Of a DNA stretch of 64,000 bases, positions 9,302 to 24,200 are shown piece after piece. The notes below the pieces were generated by a model, which saw only the letters and a program-made list of their open reading frames with translations, did no database searches and had not been told where the DNA came from. The DNA comes from Powellomyces hirtus (taxonomy: Eukaryota > Chytridiomycota > Chytridiomycetes > Spizellomycetales > Powellomycetaceae). The position numbers and the translations under genes were made by a program. Where the stretch lies: the NCBI GenBank assembly GCA_025526995.1, contig JAHLKG010000024.1:372001-436000 (forward strand). The letters are read 5' to 3'. Positions within the stretch are counted from its first letter, which is position 1; each line of letters starts with the position of its first letter.

Positions 9302-12214
9302 ATGGAAACGACACAAAATCTCGCCCTGCCTCAGGACAGATATCCAGTCACTATAGTCAGCTTACGCGTGAAGAAAGGCTCAGAGATCTATAGGGACGAG
9401 GTCATCGGCGTCTACGAATATGTCGGCACAGTAGTCGTAAAAAAAACTGTTGTCGCGGATGGTCGCGAAATCCATGAAGAGGTTCCCACGCGGAGACTTG
9501 TAAAAGAAGAATGGAGATCACAGTTCGAGGGTCGGATCGACAAGCTGAATGTGTCTCCAGGCCAGACCATAGCGGACCCAAAGTATGTGTCTCGTGGTGT
9601 GTTGCTGCCCATCTGTCCAACGATCTGGGGCAACATCTTGGTGAATGGACAGACACTCAACGTGAACGCTTTCTCAGACAAATACTAGCGGTATTGGTAG
9701 AGCCTTGTGGACATCCAATACAAGTGCGCGGCATTTGTGCTACTTGTGGAAAGGATTTGAGCATGTACGTGGAAGTGAGAACGTCGCAGCGATCTGCTTA
9801 CATAATCATACTTGCGACCACCGAATAGTGGGGACTACATGGGAAATGATATGGGAAGAGCGACAATCAACATGGCACACGATAATCGGGGAGTCACAGT
9901 CAGTCGTGATGTGAGTCTTTTTATTGAAGTACTTCGCCGCCTTGCGCAATTATTGATGATATCTGGCGCGTCTTGACAGGTCGCTGAGAAATTAGACAAG
10001 GAGCGGTCACAACGGCTCCTCCTCGCCCAGAAGCTGACTCTCATTTTGGATTTGGATCAAACCGTTGTCCACGCCACCGTTGATCCCACAGTACTTCAGT
10101 GGATGAATGATCCACAGAATCCCAATCAGCCCTTCCTTAAGGTAAAACTTCTATAAGGTCTAAACCTGGAATGTGATCGGCGTCTGAGCATCCTTGATTG
10201 CTGCCTCCAGGATGTTCACAAGTTTGAGATTCCCACCTATCACACACATTACGTCAAGCTAAGGTATGTTAGTGGGCAGTCCCGTTACGCTGTACATCCG
10301 GGTTCTGATATCCTGCTCTACAACGGGCAGACCCGGGACCCGCGAATTCCTGTCAGCCATGAATGAGCTGTATGAGATGCACATTTATACAATGGGTTCA
10401 CGGCAGTATGCCGACCAAATAGCGATGATCTTGGATCCCGATCGCCATCTGTTCAAGGATCGTATAATATCACGTGATGAAAACAGTAAGACCCCAGCGT
10501 TCGATTCTCTGTGATACAACCATCTCACTTTCATTGGCGCAGGATCGAATTTCAAAAGCATACAACGGCTTTTTCCGAGCGATCAATCCATGGTAGTGAT
10601 TGTGGATGATCGATCTGATATATGGCGCTGGTCACCTAACCTTTACAAAATTCTGCCATGTAAGGTCGCCCTCGTCGATCTTCCACGCTCGGTCTTTGTC
10701 CAACCCCTCGTTACATCCAATTAGTCAATTTCTTTGTCGGAACCGGCGATATCAACGCTCCGCGGCTTCCGGTATTCGCTGAATGAGTATTGAATTGGCT
10801 TTTCGGATTTTTTCTCACTCTACTCAATAACAGCCCAGTGGCCCCCCACGCTCTGGACCCGTCCTGCCTGTTTCGCAGCTGGTTGCCGAGCCACCAAACG
10901 ATGATGATGAAAAGTCCGTGGAGGAAAAGGATTTGTCGGATGATGTCCAACACCAGTTCCTGGACGATTTGGAGAAGACTCGACCGTTGGAAAAGATTAG
11001 TGAGGAACTGGAGGAAGAGGGAGATCGCAAAACGGATGCCATGGAAGTCGACACACCAGCGGCCGATTCCGCCACTGACAACGCTAAGCCCAAAACTCCA
11101 ACAAAAGAACTGTCTCCTCGCCGGAGAACGGTTTTGGTGGACAACGATCGCGAGCTTGATAGAGTTACCGAGATACTGCGGAACGTCCATCACACATTTT
11201 ACGGTGAAAAAGCAGCATCTGGACCGGCACCACCGGACGTTGGCGAGATAATGGCTCGGCAGAAAAAGGATGTGTTGCGCGGCGTTAAAATTGTCTTCAG
11301 CGGAGTTATTCCGTCAAATTTGAATCCAGCACAGTACGCAATTTGTTGGGGTGATGATGAGGGAGGGCTGATTTAAACTGTTTTCTTTGACAGGCAGGAT
11401 ATCTGGATTGGAGCTGAGCAGTTTGGCGCCAAGTGCTCCGTTGACCTCTCGGATGATGTCACACACGTTGTGACCGTTAAGCAAATAGGGACGAACCGGA
11501 CAAACAAAGTGCGGCGGGCGAGAAACATGCCTGGCGTTTTTGTAGTGAAGCCAGATTGGTACGCGTATTTCCTTATTGTTGCGTCCTTCTTGGAAGCTGA
11601 CGCCGCGTTGTGATCCTAGGCTATATGATTCCATCAGTCGATGGGAGCGCCAAGAAGAAGAGGAGTACTTGCTAGAAGAGGTGTGCAGAGGCGCGCGGCT
11701 GAGTTTGGAAACAGGTCGTGCCATCTACGAGACCGGTGACGATGACGAGGCGATCCTCTCTGGCACGTGGGAACACGAGAACGACCTTTTTATCAAGCTC
11801 GGGCAAGATGACATTGAAGCCATGGACGCAGAGATTGAAGCGGCATTGGCAGAGGATGATGACTCTGACGAGATCGATCAAGACACTCAAGACACCAGCT
11901 TTCCGGACGCAAGCCAGAACACGGATGCCGATTTTGACGCCTACTTTGAAGAGGGCTTTGCAGCATTTGCGGAGGAGAATGAGTCAAGCGATCCGCCAAA
12001 GGAAGATGAGAAGAGGAAAGCTCCGGAAGGTGAAAGGTAAGGGTCCCTTGTTTCTGTACAGTCGTCTTCCGATTATACGCTTATGCATACCGCGTTTTTC
12101 TCATACAGCGCACCAAACTCGGATGAACGTCAGTCGAAGAGAGCGCGAGTGGATGAGAGTTCGCAAGATGTTCCGATAGAAACACCGCCTCAATCGCAGA
12201 CGATGACATCTTGA
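9302..12214 (+). CDS. FCP1: RNA polymerase II CTD phosphatase FCP1
   Basis: Dephosphorylates the Rpb1 C-terminal repeats so that Pol II can be recycled; nuclear. Twelve exons (9302-9582, 9678-9764, 9829-9910, 9980-10141, 10211-10263, 10331-10485, 10543-10659, 10725-10771, 10834-11333, 11394-11558, 11620-12036, 12109-12214) join in phase to 723 aa. The order is: an N-terminal lipoyl-like region; the FCP1-typical VEPCGHP...CATCGKDL cysteine motif; the FCPH catalytic domain with DLDQT at about 174-178 (nucleophile Asp); HTHYVKLRPGTREFL; and DDRSDIW. An acidic linker follows, then a BRCT domain around residues 470-580 (VFSGVIPSN, THVV, WLYDSI), and an acidic tail ending in a basic KRARVD patch. 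An upstream in-frame Met at 9260 is possible, but 9302 suits the TATA spacing. No damage seen. Confidence 0.96.
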
Positions 12215-12850
12215 TTGCCACGTGGATTGTATTCCATCTTCTTCCTCTTCTCTCCTCTCCCTTCCCCCCTCTTTTTACTTATTTATATCAAAATGCTTGC
12301 ATATAACAGATCTGTTGTTCCTTTGTTTCACTTTGTTTTGCGGAAAGATAAATGTTTAGGTGACTAGAAGCAGGATAGGCTGGAACCAGCTGCAGACGCG
12401 CGTGGAACCAAAACAGTGATTCGCTTGCGTCTTTTAGCCTTTTGAAATTGAAGAGTTTGGATATTTCACTCCACATCCCCTTTAGCCTGCAAATTGTCTT
12501 TTCAGCTTCGTTCTCTGTCGTTGCTGGCTCATCGCATTTACAGTCTGCAATTAATATCGGTCAGGACCGGACGTATTCATTCCCGTCTCGACGCACCCAA
12601 CTGCTCGCTGTCCTGTTGCTGCGCCCGCCGCTGTTTGTAAAGAGCAAGGAAGGTCACCCGTCTGCAGATTCGGCCTAAGCAAGTCGACACCCTTTCCAAC
12701 TGTTCAACGACTGTCCGGACATAACCCGCATATCGACGGGTCCCCGACACAGAACTGTACTACGGAAATCTCGCAGCAGCATCCCCAATTTCATTCTTTG
12801 CAAAGCGTGTCGGCGTTTCATTCCGTTCTTGACTTTTCGCCCCCGAAAAA
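12215..12850 (+). promoter_or_regulatory. FCP1 3' flank and PAP promoter region
   Basis: No gene. It begins with a T/C-rich 3' tract after the FCP1 stop and ends with a leader containing several pyrimidine runs before the PAP start at 12851. No clear TATA box was found. Confidence 0.4.
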
Positions 12851-15436
<2,586 letters not shown>

Positions 15437-16532
15437 CCGTGTACATAACCTACAGGTATGCCTCGTACCCAACTTATTCTCTGCCCTCACGCGGTGAAAC
15501 TGACGCTTTGTGCGTATAGATACAGCACCCTTCAGCCCCCGCTGCGAAAAGCGTGACCTCTGACCTATTTACCTAACTACTACTATCTCAAGCACAAGCA
15601 CATGTAAAATATATCCAAAAAAAGACCCAAAACGAACAGCAAAACGACAAAACAACGACAACAAAGAACAACAACGATTGAATCCACACACACACACCCC
15701 GTAAAGCAGGTAAGCAGTGTTGCTCTGCTTTCTCGGTGTTGGCGTCTGTGAGGCGTCTATCTTAGACAGACAGAGAGAAACGAGCGGAGAAAGAAAAACA
15801 CATATGAGGAAACCACAACAGCAGCACACGGGACGAAGAACAAGTGAGAACAGAGCACCCGGTGAATAGGAGAAGTTCAAAATTGGATAAAGGAAGGCAG
15901 AATTTATATGTAGCAGATTCGCCCTTCTTCTTGTTACGGTATAAGTCCCCTCAAATCCACAGAAATGGAGAAAGGCACCGGTTCTTGTGCACCCTCGCCT
16001 GGTTGCCCACTGACGCGTCCGGGATCACTCACGTCTGGAGCGCTCGACCCTTGGAAAGCAGGGAAAGATGGAATGGAATTGTGGGAAGGTCACAACGCTT
16101 ATGCAGTTACCCGGCTGCTCGAAACGGGGGAGGGACCTCCTGCGTAAATGCGATGCGATTGCGCGAGATTTTTATATTGTATTGGCTGTGTTTTATGATC
16201 TCGCGCCTTTTGCATCCTGCCGCGCACGGTCCATTGACCACTTCCGACGCGTTTTCCCCTTCCTTTCTTCCTTCGTCGATAAGTAGTTCGAGATACATTC
16301 CCTACTGTAATGTAACGAATAATAAATAAAAAATGTACAAAAACAGCGTTCTGTGGGGGAGGCAGTCGTGCCGTGCTTGAATCCGCGCAATCTGGAGCGG
16401 CTGCGCGACGGTGCGTGTCGGGAAGTTCGTATAGTGCTCTCGTACGATTTGGAAGCGCGTCTGCTGGTGCGTTTTCCTTTTTTTGTTCTTTTGATGGGTT
16501 GCTGTTTTGTGAAGAGACACCAGGAACCTGCT
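15437..16532. other. Convergent intergenic region with short CA repeat
   Basis: Lies between the 3' ends of poly(A) polymerase (+) and the DRC12-like gene (-). It holds A-rich stretches, a short CA dinucleotide run near 15686-15697 and AATAAATAAA-type signals near 16318. Frames of up to 197 codons exist, but they are shadows without motifs. Confidence 0.5.
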
Positions 16533-17410
16533 TCACTCGGTCTTCCCCAACGTTAACCGCGTCAAGTGGAAATCCGCAAGTCGCCGTTGGTTCACATCGG
16601 ACAAATGGATGTTGTCGCTCTCCTTCCACCTCTGACTGACCGTTTCGAGTTTTTTGGCCATTTTCGCCAGTGTCTCCTAAAGCGAAAGGCAAAGCAAAAC
16701 AAAGTTCATGTAAAGAATGGGCAATTGGTCCGGACTATGACCGATTTTTGTTTTGTCTCACGTTTAGCATCGACTCGAATTCGGCTGACATGTACGACAT
16801 CTTCACTTGCTGGTCCTCCAGTGCAGCGTCTTTTTCGGCTACGATGGCATTACGCTCTCGCCCGCATTCTTGGAGCGCCAAATTTGTTGCATCTACCAAA
16901 AAGCAACAAGAACAGCAGTCAATGACACGGAGGTTTTACTGCACACACCACTAAAAGGCGCTCGAAAAGACATACTCAATCTATTCGTCAACTCCACAAC
17001 CTGCATCTCCAATCCTCCGATCTTAACCGCCATTTCCGCCTGCATGCTCTTATACTGTCTCCCCATATCCGACGTCAAATCCAGCCGATCCTTTGATTTG
17101 CGTTCCAGTTGTTCCTCCAGCTGCGCAATCCGTGCCTTCTGCTCTTCCATCTGCAGCCGCAAAACTGCGGAGGTGGATGTTTGAAAGGCGAGTTCCCGGT
17201 GCAGCACGTCGACTTCGGTGGACGATTTGAGAAGCTTTTCGGTTAGGTCGAGAGATTCTAGGGAGACTGTAAACATGAAAAGCGTGAGAAACGCGGCATT
17301 CATCAAGTGCCTTTTTTTCTTGCTACGGTGACATAGTTCATGTACCTACCAGGTTCCTTGCTCTTTGCCTTCTTCTTCCCCGCAGATCCCGGTTTTTTTT
17401 TGGGAGGCAT
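16533..17410 (-). CDS. Dynein regulatory complex subunit 12 homologue (CCDC153-like)
   Basis: Predicted component of the nexin-dynein regulatory complex of motile 9+2 cilia. Four exons (17410-17350, 17266-16976, 16892-16762, 16676-16533) join in phase to 208 aa; the human protein is about 210. It opens with the basic MPPKKKPGSAGKKKAKSKEP tail typical of this family. A continuous coiled coil follows (EKLLKSSTEVDVLHRELAF; MEEQKARIAQLEEQLERKSK), then MGRQYKSMQAEMAVKI aligning with the family YAEMSRQ segment. The pattern ERNAIVAEKDAALED...MSAEFESMLNETLAKM matches the conserved REKDxxLxxL...MExxYExIL end. A polar tail about 35 residues long closes it. Assignment rests on length, N-terminal tail and coiled-coil pattern, not on a search; other small ciliary coiled-coil proteins remain possible. 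Confidence 0.75.
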
Positions 17411-17929
17411 TGTGGATAGATGGCTGCGAAATACTGTCGTTCGGGGTTGTCTTGAGCGAAGGGGAGTGCGAATGTCGTATTGCGCGGAGGGGTCCGCCGG
17501 GTCTGCAGGTGAGCAGTTGGGGGAACAGCACCGATTGACACTATTTGGATGCTTACGTGAAAGAAATTGACAAGCGCGGCAACTGTTCGAGAAATAACTT
17601 TTGACAAAAATAAACAAAAGTATTTACAATTCTTAATTTGACTGAAGATTGCAAGGCTTTTTTTTCACACTTAGTTATTATATGATGAAATGATTCAAAT
17701 AAACAGTCAAAAATCATTTGTAAGAAAGTCCATAATTTAAAGATTGACAAAACAGATGTGATATCTGTTTTTTGTGTATTTTTTAGGAGGACGGCTTTGA
17801 ATAAAACAAAATAATCGTCATTTTTGAAAGCACTTTTATACGGTGAATAGAAGTGAAGTGCCAACTACTTCAAAGAGGTAAAGTGTTGCCCTTTCATGGT
17901 ATTTGTTTGATGTGGAGTATTGAAGGTTG
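17411..17929. other. AT-rich intergenic region
   Basis: Upstream flank of the DRC12-like gene. From about 17580 to 17850 the sequence is markedly A/T-rich with T and A runs, unlike its surroundings, and borders the Hsp70 relic. No gene seen. Confidence 0.45.
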
Positions 17930-18299
17930 TTGTCGGTTGCCCAAGAGTTCAAGTGCAAGACCAAAGCTCGAACAGCCGTCGTGCTCAATCAAAGCTTCAC
18001 AAAGCGTGCGAGCAGACAAAAACGCCTCTTGCCCCGTCGAGTCCGTTTACACAGGTACAGAGCCTTAGCCCGTGGACGATTCGACATGCTCGCCGAGGAC
18101 CTTTACCTGCGATTGGTCCAGAAGATGGAAAAAGCCCGTGAGGTGGGCCGACCTCAAGGTCGAGAAGATTGACGAAGTGCTGCTTGCCGGAGACGCATCG
18201 CGCATGCCCGCGTCCGTCACCAAGAACGTTTTGTCCACCTCCATCATTCGCACCGACGTTAAGCCCGATGAAGCTATCGCCAACGGCATTCACTTCTAA
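17930..18299 (+). pseudogene. Hsp70-superfamily relic (nucleotide-binding lobe II)
   Basis: Fragments in three frames follow Hsp70 order. SRRAQSKLHKACEQTKTPLA (from about 17962) resembles the ALRRLRTACERAKRTLS block. RGRFDMLAEDLYLRLVQKMEKA (18070-18135, second frame) resembles RARFEELNADLFRSTLEPVEK. KVEKIDEVLLAGDASRMPA (from about 18152, third frame) resembles the IxDVVLVGGSTRIPK phosphate-binding block, and TDVKPDEAIANG matches SINPDEAVAYG. The usual Gly-Gly-Ser is replaced by Ala-Gly-Asp. There is no start codon, no upstream ATPase lobe I and no substrate-binding domain, and frameshifts lie between the blocks. No introns fit the gaps. I read this as a truncated, decayed copy; the DEAIA wording leans slightly toward the Hsp110 branch. 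Confidence 0.65.
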
Positions 18300-18389
18300 T
18301 ACAAGGCGACACAAACTTTGGGACAGGAAAGCACCTCATGATATTCATTCACCCAATAACAGACCTCGGACGTAACGCCATCAGCCAAT

Positions 18390-20222
18390 CTACCATGAAA
18401 CACCTGCAACAAGCGCAACAAAGGTCACGAGCATCATGAAAGACGGGGTAGCTGACATGAACGCCGCCGAAGTGCCGGTGGCGGACACCACAACTGTCCA
18501 CTCGGAGAAAGAAGTTGTCTCGTACGTGGCGGTCTTAGCCGAGACATCAACTGAGGTGTCAGTTTTCACGTCCCACGATGCCGTGGTTGGGTTGTATTTG
18601 GCCCATTTGAGGTTGGCAGCAGCCAGGTTTCCAAATGAAGTAAGCACTGCGTAAGGGAAGATAAGGTAGTTAGTACAACGGGTAACGCGACGATCATATC
18701 AAGAACGATAACGTACTGTCGTCAGTGTACGTAAAGGTCAGATTGGCGGCAAAGCCGGCGGTTCCGGATGCGTCCGACGTGATTTGGTAGTAAGTGTTGA
18801 ACGCCGACTGAGGAGAGTCGGTCGCGATGGCAGGCTCCGAGCTGAACGCGACTTGAATGTCGGTCTGCGCAGACGTTTTGACACCAAGGGAAAGACCACC
18901 GTTTCCGTAGTCCTGCTTGTTGTTGTTGCCCTGACCAGGGTTGAACCCTAAAAGATGGAAAGTGGGTGAGCAAACAGAGTAATGCAGTGTTTCTATGCAA
19001 CCGTTTTCCTACGTTTGGTGACATTGGTAGGGGCATTGGCAGTGATTAGAGACTTTCCGCCGTTCGGCTGTCCGCCTCCGGGTCGGCAAACAGTTTGGTA
19101 GTACACGGTAACGTTGTTCGCACTTCCAGAGGTGCAGGTTCTGGCACGTGCAAGTGCTAGGTTATCCGTAAATGCTATACCGTTGACATTGACAGCGATA
19201 GAAGCATTAGCGGCAAGGGGTCCCTGGTTGCCGCCACCGGAACAGGTTCCCGTAGTCGTGAACGGGAAGGACGCCTTTGTGCTCGAGGTAAGCTGTGCTG
19301 TCCCTTGCGTTTGGGTGAGAAGGCCAAGGCTGACGGCGACGAGAACTTGCTCGTTGGACGACAGTTGCCAAGTTCCCCCAAGCTCCTTGTGGGGATTCTT
19401 GTCGGCTACAACGCCTTGCACAAGGTAGGCCGAATCATCTGTATATGCGAACCGCGATGAAAGCGATGAAATTGTTTAGCATATCTGCCGGCGGTGAAAA
19501 CGAAACCTCACCGGAGATCTGTACTTACAATTGCAACCAGCGGTCGTTGAGGCCGTTCGCACTGCATACGAGGTCAAGGCACTTGGCACCGCTGGGGCAG
19601 TTGTCCCATCCGTACACCCGCCTTTTATGTAGGCAACAGTTTCCTCGCCAGATTTTACTGGAATACAGCTACCTGCAAGAATCGTCGGCAGGTTCTTCAT
19701 CACAACTTGGCCACTAATGTACGCCGAGAATCCAATGGCAATAGGAGGGAAGTCCACCGCTGCAGCAAGTGAGGCCGTTTGTTGCGCGTCCAATGTAATG
19801 GACCCGAGCTCAGCGGCGAACGAGTTGAGATCTGTGCATTGTCCCTGGAATGAAGGAAGCTGGGTGTGTGAGGTACAGTAGGAGGTTTCCGTGATTTGAC
19901 AGATTCAAGCGCAGCAACCCGTCGGGAACGTACCGGAATAGGAGCAGCAGCCCCCAATCCAATGTTCGTCAGAACTTTGAAGGAAGTGAATGAAGCTGTC
20001 ACGTCCACATTCGTGAAGCCATAGAGCTTGCCTAAGATGCAAATAAATGAGCTATCCATAACTACAGAGCTTGCCTGAGAGCATAGAGCTATTTATAGCT
20101 TTTCGTCCACACGCACCATTGCATTCTTTGTTTTTGTAGATGCCCACGTTCAGCCAGGCATTGCCCATGACAGCCGGGGCGCCGATGGCCAACCCAGCAA
20201 GTGCGAGTTCAGCAATCTTCAT
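18390..20222 (-). CDS. Secreted, probably GPI-anchored protein of unknown function
   Basis: Not recognised. Six exons (20222-20117, 20031-19934, 19844-19529, 19438-19013, 18947-18717, 18646-18390) join in phase to 477 aa. Residues 1-20 (MKIAELALAGLAIGAPAVMG) form a signal peptide. The ectodomain is Ser/Thr/Ala/Asn-rich with scattered cysteines, such as GQCTDLNSF, AGSCIPV, GGCTDG, GTCSGGG and RTCTSG, plus several N-x-S/T sites (VNNVTV-like and NLTFTY). This suggests a glycosylated, disulphide-bonded surface protein. The C-terminus is a small-residue region followed by a 17-residue hydrophobic tail (SFMMLVTFVALVAGVSW), the pattern of a GPI signal. A TATA box lies 85 nt upstream. No catalytic motif is visible; a wall or cell-surface role is inference. 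Confidence 0.8.
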
Positions 20223-20303
20223 TCTTGGTATGGGAGTGGTATCAAGTGATTAAATGGTGGGTCGTGTTGTGAGGAGACGAGAAGACCGAAACGATTTCGC
20301 TCG

Positions 20304-20311
20304 TTTATATA
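20304..20311 (-). promoter_or_regulatory. TATA box of the GPI-protein gene
   Basis: On the minus strand the element reads TATATAAA, about 85 nt before the start codon at 20222, with a purine-rich leader between. Confidence 0.6.
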
Positions 20312-21294
20312 GCCAGAGGCGTGGGGAATTGTGCCAAGCGATCGCGGCTTAGCCATTCGCCACCCGATGGCTTTCTTGCAGGGCGCGCCGCCCAAACTCC
20401 GCTATTACGTAACGTAAATGACAGCTTGATTGGGGACAAACAAAGAAGCGCTGTCATTCTCGACTGAAGAATATCTCGCGCATAAACAATTCTTATCATG
20501 TAAATCTTGTATGTTTGCCAAGATAAACCAACCAGGACTAACATTCCAAATCGCGATTCAAACGTCATCAACTTCATCATTGATTTGACACATGTTGGAA
20601 TTCTAACTGGCTGCCTTTGCGACGAACAAATGTGATAGCCGCGCTGAGGCGTCAAGACAAGTCGCTGGACGCTGGTAATTTGACTCAATCTCAACACTTG
20701 TGATCAGAACCAACAGTCGGGCGCAGGGGATATGCTGGAGTCCATAATATTGCGACGTTAGAAGGAGTGCTGTGGACCCTTTTACTAAAATTTCCACACG
20801 TCATATTAACCTATCGTTGGCTGCATGACAGTGTACTGCAAAAGTGTATATGCGTGGGCAAATGAGTGCAGAACTTGAACAATTGACGTCATTCGATTAG
20901 AAAATGTTGCGTACCGGATCTATTTTTGAGATCCGATGTGGCTGTCCAACAGAAACAAGGTTATTTTGGAAGCTACAGCGCAATTCACCGGAGGGACAAT
21001 GACGCGCCGGGGAAAAAGTTATTTGTGGAGGTGACCCTCAGAAAGGAGGCATTATACCAAACGAACGTTCTGAACCCCGGATGCCGCCCCAGATGTGCCA
21101 TACTCGTTTTTCGTACTTCTCGGACATTGGGCTTTATCAAATCTTTGCAGCCGTCGTAGGAGTTGTTGACATCAGAAAGAAGTAATCGGAAAGCTTCACC
21201 TCGGGGACTGCATTTTTCTGTGCACTTTGTGACCCTATCAATTTGCGAATCTGAAGATAGGGACGCTTGTGCCGGGCGAAATTCCTGGAAAACG
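20312..21294. other. Divergent intergenic region
   Basis: Separates the GPI-protein gene (-) from the coiled-coil gene (+). Open frames here are short and mutually overlapping. I see nothing besides the TATA box at its left edge. Confidence 0.45.
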
Positions 21295-24200
21295 ATGGGG
21301 AAACGTGGTGAGCAAAGCAATGCTTACGCTTCAAACCTCGCGCGTAGCCATTTGTTGATATATATTAATATTTTTGATGTAATGCAGATGAGGAAGCGAA
21401 AAAGGTAAACGGAAACGACGAGGGGCCAGCTCAAGGTAAATGCTCTGAAGACGATTGCCGCTCTAAATGAGCGTCAGAAGTAAATTTCTGAACTTTTCAT
21501 GTCCTGCAGACGAACCGGAAAAGAAACGATTTTCATTTTTCGGCAAAGGCAAGGGCAAGAAATCATCGCCCACTTCCCAAGAGCAGAGCGGCTCGCTCCC
21601 ACGCTCCATTAGCGAAGACCAGCGACAATGGGAGGATGATCAGCAGTATCGTCAGCAGCAGCAACCGCGGCAGAACGACAGGTTTCCGCCGGCTGGGCGC
21701 GGAGCTGTTTTTGACCCGGACCAACCCATCAAGAGACATAATGACTTTGCGGTTCCGGAATTTGATGATGATGCGCCGCCACCGCCGCGACCTCAACCAG
21801 CAGCAGCACCGGTGATTGATGATGTGAGTACCGGCAATGCTAATGGTAATGGAAGTTTCTCTAGGAACTTAAGCCTCGATCTTCTGTCCCAATAGCCTGA
21901 TAGCGAGCACCGCGGCCATCAGGGTCCACAAAGTGGCGAGAGAGCCCGTTCACCCCCCCGGGTGGCAAGGGGCATCAGCAAGGAGCCTGCGGGGGTGTAC
22001 GAGGAGCCCATTAATGGCGGCATTGTAGATCATGGTCCTGTCGAAGACGTACCCATCAAACCGCATCATCCTGTACGCAAACAAAGCAAAGATCCTGCCA
22101 GCAAGAGTGATGACATGCCCCAATCGGCCCTGGTTCGCGAAGATCCGCCGAAACGAGTGAAGCCCGCAGTTCGAGGCCGCAGCAAAGGTCCCACGGAAAC
22201 TGTCCGGCCACCTTGGGACGACAAGCAGAATCGCAAACAGGTGCCCGCTGGAGACTTTCCTGGCACCGGATTGGAAAAGTTGCCACCGCCTTTAGACGAG
22301 AATGCTGCGGAGAAACAGCCAAACCGGAAACCAGCTCACGCTGGCATGACCATCCGTCCAGCTGTGGTTTCCCTCAGCCAGACGCTGCACCCATCTAGAC
22401 CAGAAGATGACCAACAGCTGAAAGAACAGGAAGTCCCTCCACACCAGGAAGGAGCCTCGAATGAGAAACCTGCACAACCTGTTGTCAAATTGCCAAAACA
22501 CTTGCAAAAGCGTCTGGAGCAGTCAAAGCGTAAAGATGAGCAGAGGCAGGAAGATCCAAATCATCCGCCGCACCAACGTCAGCCAATGCAAAAGTCCAAT
22601 GCGGGAGAAGGCGGTGAGAACCCCCCTTCTCATGAAATTGCCGAAGCGGATAGGATACCACACACAGCAAAACCACCACCAGAGCACCACGTCGCTACCG
22701 GTCCTGCTCAACGCGAGAGAGTGCCTTTGCATCTCAAACAAACCCAGGCATCAGCAGCACACTTCCAACAACAGCAAGAGCAACATCCGCCAACACAACA
22801 GCAGCGTCCGCGATCCCGTACCATCCGCCCCAAAAGTTCTGCTCACCGGCGTCGCGTTCTTTTCGGAGGCAAGGATACTGCCAACACAGGCAGCACCACC
22901 CGCATTCCCGTTCCCAAGAAGCCTCCCCGTAACGTCAACAAACAGCCGTTCCACGCTGGAAAAGCCCTCGCGACCCTCGACGTGCTGGCACGTACCCACA
23001 ATGCCTCGCGGAATAACCTTGCACGCGCCGCGCCAAAACCACTCTCTCCGCTGGATACCACACTTGACCCTGAATTGCAACCAGATGAAAAAATTGCGGT
23101 CCTCACCACCCGCCTTAGGGACCAGCACACCCATCTTGCAGCGGTGTTTGACGAGCGTGCATCCATGGCGCAACAGCTCCGCGAGCTCAAGAGGCGGCTG
23201 TTGAGAGAACAGGAGAAGAGCAATGTGCTGCCGAAAGTCACGACTGTCGTGCCAACCAGTGTCGAAGTAAGCTACTACACATAGAAGACTGTATTTTGCG
23301 CGCAAGCAGGAAACCCGAATGGCTAATTCAGCTGGCTGCATCTATGTTTTGTGTTGTAGGCAAATCTCAACCTGCGATATCAGTTCAAGAAACACATGGA
23401 CGCCGAACGCGAGCGGTATCACAAGCTGGAAGAGGAAAACAAACTTCTTGCCATGCGTGTCAAGGAGCTCGAAGCGAGGCGTAAGGATTCGGCCAGATAA
23501 AGACCTCACACACTGATCCTACGGATACTAACTTCCACAACCAATGACTTTGGGTTCATCTCTCCAGAGCAAGCGACCAAACGATCTCCCTCATCCGCCA
23601 CCAACCTGCGTCGTCAGAACGACGTCATTGTCTTGCAAAAGAAACTCAAGGAATACGAGCTTGAGAAGCACCGTCTAAGTGACCAGATTCATAAGCAGAA
23701 CCTCCAGCTCAAACGCGAACAGGACGCAAAGTCCAAAATTGAGATCGAGAAACAAAATCTGAGGACACAGTTTGTGCATACCCTGCGGGGACTCGATCCG
23801 ACCTTGGACGCTCCTGCGGCTATGGACGAGACGAATGATGCGGCCGCGGCGGCGTCGGCGGATGGATCGGGAAGAGCCAAAACGGGAGGAGTCCAGGCTA
23901 AAGTCAGGAGACGCCTCTCGTCGGTTGTGAGTGTCGTCAAGAGTTCCGCTCGCGCGAGTGCTGGACGTGTCGCGAAGAATGGAAAGGCCGAGGTAACGTA
24001 GAATCAGCCTTGTGTTACTCCCGCAGAATGAAAGTGGCTTTGTTTCTTCGCACCGCGTTTATTTACATGAATCGAACAGGGAAAACCGACGAAGCCTAAA
24101 CCGATAGCTACAACCGACATGTAAGATGCATTGACCTAGCCTCTTCAAACAACGGGCAGCAATAGGGAGAAAATGGAGGATGCAAGAAAGTGATGTGTGT

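Noticed and set aside
9583..9677. FCP1 first exon read through to its stop as a separate 142-aa protein
   Set aside because: Splicing at 9582/9678 restores the family motif DPKQ...VEPCGHP, so the read-through end is intronic.
15844..16329. 161-codon plus-strand frame between PAP and the DRC12-like gene
   Set aside because: No motif, overlaps comparable minus-strand frames, and lies in the convergent 3' flanks.
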